Source: Xiphias gladius
Taxonomy: Eukaryota; Chordata; Actinopteri; Istiophoriformes; Xiphiidae
DNA: 64,000 bases
Assembly: GCF_016859285.1 (NCBI RefSeq)
Contig: NC_053415.1
Coordinates: 17,741,001-17,805,000, forward strand
Reading direction: 5' to 3'
Made by a program: the position numbers and the translations under genes. This document shows, piece after piece, positions 37,181-52,800 of this stretch. The stretch's first letter is position 1, and each line of letters opens with the position of its first letter. The notes under the pieces were generated by a model, which was not told where the DNA came from, made no database searches, and was given only the letters and a program-made list of their open reading frames with translations.

Positions 37181-40100
37181 ATGAAGAAATATCTGGGAGT
37201 GCTGATGATGTTAATGGTCTCAGGTAAGCTTTCATATGATTCAAATCATTCAACAGTAATGTAGAGTTTGCGTCTCTTAAATTATAGTCGGCCTATATTT
37301 TAGGCTAAACTCTTGCATACTACAGAATAATCACACATAAACGTTTGGTATGCCTGTAATGAAACGAGTCTACATGTAACATTTGAGTGCGGACATTAAC
37401 AGTAGCATATACTGCCTATTGCCTGTGTAGCCTACTGTAGATCACGAGTGGCAATACTGGTAAAGTTGTAACTTTAGTTATTGACATACTACATTTTCGG
37501 CGACTTTCCTTAGTAAAATAATTTCTTTCCATATTTTTCCATGTTTATCCTTGTGGAGAACGTCATTGACTTGTCAAATTTGAACACCTAAGCCCCCTTG
37601 ATCAGGACACATAACACAAACTGTGTCCTCTCCTCAGTTCTTGTGAGAGTTCAAGTGGGATAAATTGCAAGATATTCAGTGGTAAATAAATTGACTTTTA
37701 TATGCATTTGTCAGATTTGAAACCATACTGAACACTGAAGAAACAGTGATTTTGAACATCTGATTATATTAGACAAAACATTCAATCGATGCTATGTGAC
37801 TACAGGGATTCAGAAATAAAAGTATCCATGTAAGTTCACACTCTTAATTTAAAACGAAACAGTATGTTTACAGAATCAGTTGCTGCTCTGCTAATGTGCC
37901 CACATTCAGCAGAGTTTTAAAGTTTTTAAGTGTTTGAATACCTTTAGGCAATGACCACATCAATCCAGCAAACCAACCTCATTTAGTATAAACAGGGTTT
38001 GACTTTGAGAGGTCAGGTCAAGTCAGGGCTTACCTGTGTTGTAAGGTGACAGATGAATACTGAAGTTTTTACTTGATCTTTTAGTTTTTTGTTGTATTTA
38101 TGTGTATTATTTTGGATATTTGTTTTTGGTTTAGTTTGCACTGATGTAATTGGGGTTTGTAAGATTGTATTTTTTTAATTTTTATGTCACGTTTCCTGTC
38201 AACCTTTAAACATCTTTGGACCATATTAGAAATAAGCGTTCTCACTTAACAACACGTTATCATGCTAATCGAATCAGTCCTTTGTGATTACCATTTTACA
38301 GATGGTTTAAAAGGTTAATCACAAGTGAGGTAATTTTATTAAAACATAGACATGCAAATACATTTATATTATTTATTTACCACTGTTTCATTTTTCTTGC
38401 ACCCTGTACTTGTTAGCGTTTTCTATAACGCAAGGTTTTAGCTTCAGTAAAAAAGTGTGTGTATAAAAGAATCATGGCATATGTCTGTCCATTATTTTTG
38501 CTTTATATATAAATGATGTTTAGGTCAAAATGTTCTCATTGTTTTTAGGGTGTCAGTAAGAAACATCTCTCTTCTTTTGGGTTCTCTATTAAGGCACTTG
38601 AAGAGAAATACAAACAGAATGGGAGTCTGCAATGTCTTACTAGTAGCGTCTATGCAGTTGTGTTTGAACAAAAGGGCAAAGGGTCAAAGTTACCAAATAA
38701 TTGGGTACTGTGAGGAAAATCTGCACAACAGTTAGCAGAATGGAAATAATGATTTATTCATTTATAATATTATATCTTATGATTTGAATCTCTCAATATT
38801 AGGCATTTGGCAGTTATCTTCTACACAAATTCCCTCTAATATAAACACAGCGGAGATGTTATTGTGAAAGTAATAGTGAAGTAAACAAAAGAATGGTTAA
38901 CAACACATCAAAAAGTAAAAAACAGTATCATTAAACAGCAGACATTGGTATGTTGAAAAAATGTAAGGTGATTAAAGATGACAGGTGTTACTGTTAATAC
39001 AGAGTTGAGTACAGTGTTAAACATCATACAGGAATGAACTGGAATCAACTAATCTTTTAACATTAACTTAAGTTAAGTTTACTTAAGTTAAGTAAACTTA
39101 AGTTAAAGTTCACTTAACCCATCAAATCAGCACACAGTGTTAGTGGACATTAGCAGATGTCATTATTAGAGTATGCAGTATTACAGTATTAGAATTAAAA
39201 CTGTCCAGGGATCCAGTTTATTGTATTTTTAAAGAAGCAGCACATGATGGAAACTCACTGCGTGCCTCTAATACATGTTAAGTCATGGTTGTTTCTTCTG
39301 ATAATAGTTTAAAAAATTCAAACATCCAATGCTGCCCCTATCACAGTATAATTTAAGAACGTTACTGGGGGTGCCTCTTCAAGTCAAGTCAAGGCAAGTC
39401 AAGTCAAGAGGCTTTCTGATCTGTATAGCATACAAACAAAAACTCTTTCAGTGGGAAAAAGAAATAGAAGAACCCTCAGGAAGAGCAACAGCGGAGGAAT
39501 CCCTCTTCCAGGATGGACAGACTGGCAATAAATGTTGTGTGTATGGAACAGAGCACCTAGTAGATTTACAGTGTGGACAAAATATAGATTTTAAACATAT
39601 ATGAAGAGAATGATCCAGGAGGACGTCAAAGAACTTCCAGGTGCAGCCAATAGATAGGACTTGAGCCCAACGACCTCCTCTCCACCATGAAGATCTGGAA
39701 GGAGGGCCACACAAACAAGCAAGAGGAAAACTCGAACACACCATTCACAACACAGAGAGAGAGACAAGCTGGGACAACTGAATGACGGAGATCCAGATCC
39801 AAACCGTCTGGAATAGGGCACCAACAGCCAGGGAAGAGAGAGATGACAGGGAAGTGAAAATGGGGAGAGGGAGAAGAAAGATATGCACACAGCCTGGTGG
39901 ACGCTCATGAGTTTGAGGGAACAAACAAACAGAGGGTTACAAAGCTGACGAAGACATTTTAAGTCTTCATACTTACAATGGTATGAAAGTGGCTTTAACA
40001 GGAGCAGAGACAGCTGTAAATCCTTTATGTTAAATTCAAAACTGATTCCTCAAACTACGAATGTCTACTGTCACTGCACATTCAACTACAACATTTTACA

Positions 40101-41431
40101 GTTTTACTAAAAGGTTCCTCATTAAATTAATTCCTCATCTCTCAAGTTTATTGAAAATGTTTAGTGAATTTAACTCAGTTGGTTTTATATTTTTCACAAC
40201 TTATGAGCCCACTATTGAGCTGATCATTCAAGTCTACTTCAGTTAACTCACATTTTTAAAGCAGCAGGGAAACGTGTTTTCAAGTTGAGCCAGCTTAATT
40301 GTTTTACAGTGTATGTGCTGAGAAATGCCTATATCAAGAACAACTGGGCTGAGAAATGAACTAATCCAGAGTTACCTTTTCTACTGCAGGTGATAACGAG
40401 GTGACTATCCGAGGCACGTTGGAAGACAGTGTCCTTCTGCCATGCACCTGCTCAGATAGAAATTTGGACAAGGAGTTTAAGTGGCAAATGGACGAACCAA
40501 ACCCAACTCGGGTATTCGTACAAAACACGACCACTTCAGACTTCTATGACAGATACAAGGGCAGAGCCAAAATATTTGTGGCTGAGAACAGTAATAACTG
40601 CTCTCTTCACCTAACAGACATCACAGTAGATGACCAGGGAAAATACAAATGTAGTTTTTCTATTCAAGAACAATACACCCGTTTTTTTATAAATCTCATC
40701 ATCTCTGGTAAGTCATTCATTTATTCATTATGAATACCTACATAACTTGATCACACATTCATTCACCCATGAATTCACAGCCGAATCTTTCACTGTTTTT
40801 GACTTAAATCTTCTCTTATCAGCAACCTACAGTGTTTGTCAGAGCTCTGCCAGGAATCTGGATGGTGATGTAGGTGAAAATGTTTTCCATTGTGATGTGA
40901 GGGGACGCTACAGAGAAGCTGAGATTCAGTGGTATTTGGATGGAAAGCCTCTTACAAATTCATCCACAACCAACATAACCCACACATACCCCATGCGTGG
41001 TCCTTTTGGTCGCTACCATTTCAACAGCAAACTCATCAGTGAACTAAGCTGGACCTCAAAGCCCAAATGTGATGTGAAGACCAAAGTCGTTTCACCTGTA
41101 ATTAGATATGACTGCGAGACTACTGGTAAATATTTGTTTTTATTTGTTTTAAGATATTTGGATGTTGATTGGGATATTTAAAATAAAGCCTGTGACATCA
41201 AATCATTAAGAAAAACATATAGTTTTGTTATTTACTGTGTCATATTTTTGCGAATATATACATGAAATGTATAATTTTTATTTTATTTTATTTTAATTTT
41301 CAGGGCAACCAAGAATCCAAGATGTCCCCGCACCGAAATATTCCATTAGATACCTTAAATTCATCCCCGTGGTGTTGGTGCTTATACTTTCCCTGGTCTT
41401 GTGGCGCCATTGGAACACTCACAGTAACTGA
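37181..41431 (+). CDS. Two-Ig-domain type I membrane protein, unassigned (B7/butyrophilin-like architecture)
   Basis: I do not recognise a named orthologue. Exons: 37181-37223, 40390-40707, 40823-41125, 41304-41431; GT-AG introns, all phase 1, total 792 nt (263 aa plus stop). One exon per domain with phase-1 introns is typical of immunoglobulin-superfamily receptors. Residues 1-15: signal peptide (MKKYLGVLMMLMVSG). Residues 18-120: V-like domain with Cys33, Trp46 and Cys102 in DQGKYKC, plus extra Cys35 and Cys85. Residues 121-222: second Ig-like domain with Cys144, Trp157, Cys203 and Cys218, plus Cys126. Sequons at Asn60, Asn84, Asn166 and Asn171. A short stalk leads to a membrane segment (~239-255) and an eight-residue tail (RHWNTHSN) without signalling motifs. 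A poly(A) signal at 41435-41440 overlaps the stop region; others are at 41993-41998 and near 42791. B7/ICOSLG-like ligand is the leading guess; it is not JAM2. Confidence 0.8.
39066..39116. repeat. Palindromic ACTTAAGTTAAGT tandem array
   Basis: About 50 bp built of overlapping CTTAAGTTAAG and its near-palindromic variants, able to form a hairpin. It lies in the first intron of the Ig-domain gene. Confidence 0.7.
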
Positions 41432-44400
41432 GTGAATAAATATTTGTCATTATGCCAGAGATGGCTTTTCCAGAGTGATTTTCCACACTGAATCTGTGCC
41501 TAACTGGTTAAACCAGAGTTGCACAATACTTATTACAGTTGTTAAATCAAGCTTCTACTGGTTTTGTGCTTCGTTAACATTCATCATTATTACTGGATTA
41601 GTCGGTGGCATCTGTTTTTCCATATCTTTTGTCCTTGATAAAGGGGTTTACTGAAGATAAGAGAAAGGAAGACTGAACAATTTCTAGTACTAAATACACA
41701 AGATGAATGCCGATGTGAAAACTGCAAAAAACACTGTCCATTGAACGGTGGTTGGTCAAGAAAGTGGCGTCAAGACCCCGGCGAGACTGTTATACAGGCA
41801 GGTCACATCCCGTGTACATGCCACTCATGGAATGTGTTGTCTCAGACGAGGCTCATTTGTGAACTGTTATGGATCTTCATCTCAGACAGATGTTTATATT
41901 CCCTCCTTCCAGTTGAGCAACTGTCAAGAAAGAGTGGCTTCTGTGAAGGTGAAATGATACATTCAAATGTAATCAGTTACACCTCTGTTATGAATAAAGC
42001 ACAAAAAATATGAAAATCACCACACAACAAAAATAAATGGCAGAATGTGTGCACTATTGTAGATTCTGTTGGTGATCAACAATGAAGCTATTCATATTAA
42101 AATTCAATCAAAATAACCACACAATTTGCTAAAAATGTTATTGCTGACATGGTTTATGTCAATGAGACAGTTTTTTGAATGAACAAAAAAGTTAGAAAGA
42201 TATTCAGATATACTCCCACATATTTAATGTATGGTGTGGCCACCTTGAGCAAAATCACAATCACTCTAAGAACCCTAAAAGAGTGAGACCCATTTTTCAG
42301 TCTTTAAGTTTTAAATGACCTTTATTATTACAGAAATTCAGCACAAAACTGAGCCATTTAATGATTTATTGTACCTTTGTGATTAGGCATATATATACTT
42401 AAAGTGCCATTATCTGCATATGAAATTACTAATACAGAGATGTTTACTAAAGGCATTTTAGTTCATTTAATTGTGCAACAGTTGTAAAAAATGTGAGTAC
42501 TAGATCAATATGTAATAATTTTATATGCTGTTTTATCATTTTTTACCATAAATGTGTTATTCATACTGCACTATGCTATGCTAAACATAATGCAAATATT
42601 TATGTCAGGTTTATAAAATGTATATGCCAAAAGGCCACTGTCTCCTGGGGTTTTTCTTGTAAAGGTCCTTGAACAAGCTTCTTCTTTTCTTATATGAGAG
42701 TGTCTTAAAATGTAGCCTTTTCCTCTGTATTTTGTGGTAAACTGGTTACACTGAATGTTTTTTGCTTTTCCAGATTCATTTCCCTTTTGTAAATAAACAG
42801 ATTAAGGCCATTTTATGTAACATACTGTCAAGGTTCCGATCGAGGGAACCCCTACCTCAAGAAACAAAACAGCCGGAGACTTTTTTTTAAAATTCTTTCC
42901 AGGCTGAAAAGATGTTGTTGAACTCTAGGAACAGGGAAGCAAACAGTAGAGAAATCTGAAGCAAGCTGGAGGAGAGGGGATTGCAATAATATGTGGCAGT
43001 GTGAATGTGTGGATTTTTCAAGGTCAACAAAGGGTTCAGATGAAACCTACCTTGAAAATGCCTTGCTGAGGAATGAGAACAAAACAACCCGTTAACCCAC
43101 ATATATCATGTTAGCCTTTGTGTCTTTTTGTTATTTTTGTGTTGCTAATTCTTTGTTGTTTTATCATCATTGTCATTTGTGCTTTCTGTCTGTAAACTTT
43201 TGATATTTGCAGGACAGGAAGTCACTGTAAAACCATACCTGGTACACCATTCTCTTGGCCATCAGCCACCACAAATATTGGATTGATTTCCAACATGTTG
43301 AGACTGGTGATTGGAGCATACACAGAGAAAAAAACAGGAATTTTGCAGTACATATTTCCATTTTGTCAACATTTGAAAGATAAGTTCATGAGCCAGAAGA
43401 CCAAATACTAAATTTTGATCGGGGAAAAACAAGGAAAAAACAAGTGTCATACTGTGATCTCACTTCCCTTTAAGCGTTTCATTTCACTTTTTTCAGCAGC
43501 AAGATACATGGTGCTGAAAAAAGTGCCTAAATAAACATCACTTAAGCTTATATTAAATAAATAATGAATTGATATAAATAATAATTTACTAATATAGTAA
43601 ATAAACTATTCATGGTTTTTCAGTTGACTCTCCAAATGACTTTTCATAATACAGTGATGTTAACGGGTGTCACAGCGATGGGCAGAGTGGAACTAAGCAT
43701 GCAGGGCCAAGACGTGGGGAGGGCCCTCAAAAACCCACAATTTATAAATTGTTTTTATCTGCAATTTTGAAATCTTACGTTATCAGAATAATAAGTAAAC
43801 TATTAATGCTGGCTGAATAAATACTTTGACAGACTTTTTTTGTATCTAAAATATTATAAAAGCCTCTGAGGGGCCTCCCTCATCCCAGCAGCAAGGTGGA
43901 CAAAAACAGCTGTGTCTCCAGATGTGGTAGTTGATAAAATTGGGATGCTGAGGACTTGAAGCTATTGCGTCTTTTTATTAAAAAAGGAAAATCATAGAAC
44001 CAAAGATAAGATAATAGAAAGGAACCGGCAAAGGGTGAACAGTTACACTGTACAGGTATTCAACATGGCGAGTTAGCTATTATAATAGCTAGCTTGCTGA
44101 TAAATGAAGCAGCACTGCGTTTAGTTTGAGAAACAGCCACAGAGAGTCGGCTGCAGGTCCATCATCAGCATCTTCTCAGGTTAATGAGGATGTCAACAGG
44201 GGGAGCTCATAAAGTGGCTCCTAAAAGTTATTTCAAGCAGAGCTTTGCAACACTATGAAGTCATCTGTCTTTATTATATATAATAAGTGTTATACAATAT
44301 AATACCATTTAGGATGTTTCGAATTTACAGTATTTCTCAACTAATGTTTGAAATAGGATCAGTTAGATGGCTTTCAAACTTGGTCTTATGCCCAGGGGTA

Positions 44401-44870
44401 TAATGAACGCATGATAAACTGATGGAAATTATGTTCTATAATTGTCTAAAGCTTCATAGTCTAAGCTTTACACAGAAATGCCAGTGTGTTGAGAAAAAAA
44501 GGCTGAAATACGCTGAGATTTCAGATTATGCAGACTTTCTTAAATGTAGTATAAACGCAACGTAGTGATTATCCTAATAACCAATAGAGATGCTTTTGAT
44601 TCAGTTATTTGTACAGATGTAACAGTAATTTATTTATACAGGGGCCAGATTTTTGTGCCACATCACTGTATATACCTGCACATTACTGTTTGTGTTTAGC
44701 TTTAGACTTTGTCTTTATTCGGGTGTATTTTATTATGATATATAGTCAAGCAGTAATCTTTCCTCAGTGTGGGGGCCAGAGTTAGATGGCTTTCTATCTT
44801 ATGCCCAGGGTATCTATAAATGAAGTTTAATTCTAGCCAAAAGCCGTTTATTTTAGTGGAAGACTTAGAA
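41432..44870. other. Intergenic region between the Ig-domain gene and piga
   Basis: The left part, to about 42000 or 42800, is probably 3' UTR of the Ig-domain gene (AATAAA at 41435-41440 and 41993-41998). The rest is AT-rich. A motif of about 40 bp is repeated directly: 44362-44400 (GTTAGATGGCTTTCAAACTT, then CTTATGCCCAGGGGTAT) and 44781-44813 (GTTAGATGGCTTTCTATCTT, then ATGCCCAGGGTAT). I see no coding exon. Confidence 0.5.
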
Positions 44871-44879
44871 AACAGCGCT

Positions 44880-45091
44880 TTTTGTGTGTGAAACCCACCT
44901 ATTAAAATATCGGCAGATAGCAGCAACGGCTCGACGGTACGTCATCACTACGTTTGACGTAGTGAAACAGCAGGAAGTGATACGAGCGGCTAACTGGCTA
45001 GCGCAAGGCTAGCGAGCAGAAATGAATCTACATTTAGAAAATATTTCTGTGTTTTTTCACAGGCTGGAGCAAGTTTGACATTTTGTCCACG
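44880..45091 (+). promoter_or_regulatory. piga: piga promoter and non-coding first exon
   Basis: CpG-richer than its surroundings. It contains a perfect inverted repeat CACTACGT-TTG-ACGTAGTG at 44946-44964 next to TACGTCA (44938-44944), which are CRE/ATF-like, and an ETS-like CAGGAAGTGA at about 44970-44980. A good donor CCACG|GTAAGG ends a non-coding exon at 45091. The coding exon begins at the acceptor before 46380, so this is the likely 5' exon of piga. Confidence 0.65.
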
Positions 45092-45599
45092 GTAAGGCAA
45101 TTTTGGACTAGGAAAACTATTTGCTTTAAATGCCAATGAAGTGGTTAAATATGAACGAAGTGGGTTAGCTTGATGCTAATGTATATTGAAATAGACGAGG
45201 GATATATAAACGTTAATGTAGGTTAGCTTAGAAAATTTGGTCAAAAATCACTTTGCAATGTAACAGAAAGTTGGAAAGCAAATTCAGGTTAAAGGGACAA
45301 TTCGCTTTAAAACATTTCTAATGCTGAACAGGGAGATGCTGCTAGTAGAATATATTATATAAAAACAGGTGCTGAGACACTGACAGCAGAGAGGTGTTCA
45401 CTGGGACATGTGCGAGTTTGAAAGCAGCTCTAAGCCCTACTGACTTATCACAGATATACTATGACAAGTGTTCATACTGGGCAACATAAAAATAAGACAG
45501 AAAAGGTTCATAATGCACTAAACGAGAGCTTGAGGTAATTCAGAAACTTCAGGTGGAATCTGCAATACCTGAGTTGGTAAATACCAGAGTATCATATCT

Positions 45600-45940
45600 A
45601 GAGCTGCAGCGATTATTAGATTAATGGATTAGTTGGTAGGAAGAAAAATAGTCTGCAACTATTTGATTAATCGTTTAAGTATTTGTTTCAAGCAAAAATG
45701 CCAAACATTTGCAAGTCCAATGCTTTCAAATGTGAGGATTTACTGCTTTTCTTGGTCTAACATTACTGTAAACTGAATATTTTGGGGGTTTTGACTTTTG
45801 GTCGGAAAAACGTCTATTGACGTCACCTCAGGCTCTAGGAGCTTGTGATGAGCATTTTTATAGGCCAAATTATCAATAGAATAATCGAGAAAATAATTAC
45901 AGCAATCGATGATGAAAATAATCGTTAGTTGCGGCATTAA
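45600..45940 (+). repeat. Dispersed family A copy (best-preserved)
   Basis: Starts AGAGCTGCAGCGATTATTAG and ends ATAATCGTTAGTTGCGGCAT. In between are CAAGCAAAAATGCCAAACAT, TTCAAATGTGAGGATTTACT, AAACTGAATATTTTGGGGGT and GCTTGTGATGAGCATTTTTA. It lies in piga intron 1. I know this as a very common teleost repeat with no protein of its own. A further partial copy may lie at 46098-46265. Confidence 0.75.
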
Positions 45941-46415
45941 TCGTATGACAGCTGAGTGGTTAGTGATGGGGGATGTTTATATCATGAGACCCAATTGGAA
46001 GTATCATACCCTGGTGATATACTATACATAGGTAATATATAATTATCAGATTGTTCAAGTAAAATTCAGTTGGATGTAAATAATGCTGAAATGAATACTC
46101 TATTGATTGATTAATTGATAGACGGGAAGCACAGCACCAACTATTTTGGTAATCAATTAATCATTTGTGTCATTTATTTATAAGTAAAAATTATCTGTCA
46201 AAATTATCGAAATAATTTGTAATGAATTTTCTGTCAGTAAACTAAAAGATTAATCAAGTCATGTAAAGTATTTTTACTTGAAACTACCACTTGACTTTAC
46301 TTGTTAAATGATTGTTAACATACTGTTGTTATCAATTAATTTATGTTGATGCACTAACTTATAAATCAATTTATTTCAGCATTGGTGAAGTGTACAGCCA
46401 TACAAGGAATCTACA

Positions 46416-51295
<4,880 letters not shown>

Positions 51296-51797
51296 CTGCT
51301 TATATGATGTCATACATATGTCACCCTTATTGTGCAGACGGACATTTCAAACATGGCTACTGAATGCTGAATGTGCTCATGGTAACCCCAAACATTGTTT
51401 ACATTTACTTATCAAAGGGACCTTGTGTGAAAGCATTTTATCTGACACTTGGAAGGAGTGTTTTTATTTTTATATTTATTGATTTAAAATGGAAATCTGT
51501 GGTAGTCCTTGAGACTTTAATAAGCACTTTTTTGATTTGGTATACACAGTATAGATAGCGCTAACTAGAGGGAGTAAAAGGGGTGGTTTATTGTACACTT
51601 ACTGATGCACAAAACTGCAATAACATATTTCCAATTTTGATTTTGTAATTTTGATACCACAAAATTCCCTCCTTTATTTAATAACTTTATTTTTCTTCTC
51701 TAAGATGTTACATATTTACTGTGTATGACTTTTTTTAAGATGATCGTGTGACTCCCAGGCAGTCTGCTCCGGAAAATAAAGTGTACCTTCAAGGTTT
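51296..51797 (+). terminator. piga: piga 3' UTR and poly(A) signal
   Basis: About 500 nt, AATAAA at 51775-51780. Confidence 0.8.
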
Positions 51798-51844
51798 CAT
51801 CCATTTTCACATTTCATTTTATTTAGATTGTCTGCAGGCATATG

Positions 51845-51880
51845 GGGGGGCATCCCCGAGGTGTTACCTGAGGACTTGCA
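51845..51880 (+). pseudogene. piga exon fragment, duplicated
   Basis: About 32 bp (GGGGGCATCCC, then GAGGTGTTACCTGAGGA, then TTG) matches the start of the piga exon 49684-49890 with only about two differences, and would still read [11 protein letters not shown]. Neither flank continues the match. It lies about 65 bp beyond the piga poly(A) signal. Confidence 0.6.
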
Positions 51881-52800
51881 TTTTTATCTTCTAGAGACTA
51901 TTACATGAAACAGTACACTCAGAAAGACGTTGGAGGACCACTTTCTTAGAATTAGTTTTACAAAAGCAATGGCTCTCAGGAATGAAGAGTGGCAGACAAA
52001 ACACAAAAGTAGCTGTGAAACAGGAGGTGATAGAGACGGGATGGCATGGCTATTCAAGGCTAACAATTAGGGTTTGGATAGCGTCGTGATTGGATGTTGA
52101 ACATTATTTCATCCCTCTAAAAAAAGACTTGTTATATGACTTCGTGTAGACAGAGCTGAAACTGAAAATATAGAATTTTGTCATGTATTAAATATGTAAT
52201 GCCTAAACAGGATCAGCAGATGTGTGCCTACATGTGGAACCGTTTTTGAATCTCATCATAATACATTACGGAAGACGTAGATGTGTTTTAGTTTTTTTAT
52301 TGTAAGTTCATCATTACTTTACATCCTGCGTTACAGAACATATTTTGACAGAATATTTCAATCACATAACTTCTGATAGTAACATATGCTGTGCCTTTAC
52401 CTGAAAATATGCTGTCATAAACAGAAGATAGTGCACAATCACACTTGACATATTTGGCAAGATGAAATACAGTACACTGCTCTTGTATCTCCCAAATATG
52501 TGAAACTTGTCGAGGCCTTTGCTCGTCCCTCTGCTTGTAGCTGTATGCATACACATTTCAAAGTGCTTTATTCAAGGTGTATCAGTACAGGCCCATTCCC
52601 ACAACCATTGTTATGCACATACTGTAGACTATATGCATGGACTGGGATGAGGGTGGGCGGGAAGTGGTAATGTGTGGGAGGAGGTGGCCAAGGACCCAGA
52701 TAAGACGGGGAGGAAGGCCGGCTCCAGGATTGCGTATCCGACTGGGCGAGCTCGAGCTCTGGACAGTCCAGGAGGATTCTGCTGTTGTTTCATTTTCGTC
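51881..52800. other. Intergenic region piga to asb11
   Basis: No coding exon recognised in the left half. The last ~170 bp (52630-52800) is GC-rich and purine-rich and open in the same frame as the downstream start, so it is probably promoter and 5' UTR. An in-frame upstream ATG lies at 52672. Confidence 0.5.

Noticed and set aside
37181-41431. Identity of the Ig gene as jam2 (a neighbour of GABPA/APP in human)
   Set aside because: JAM2 has more exons and a longer cytoplasmic tail with a PDZ motif; this gene has four coding exons and an eight-residue tail.
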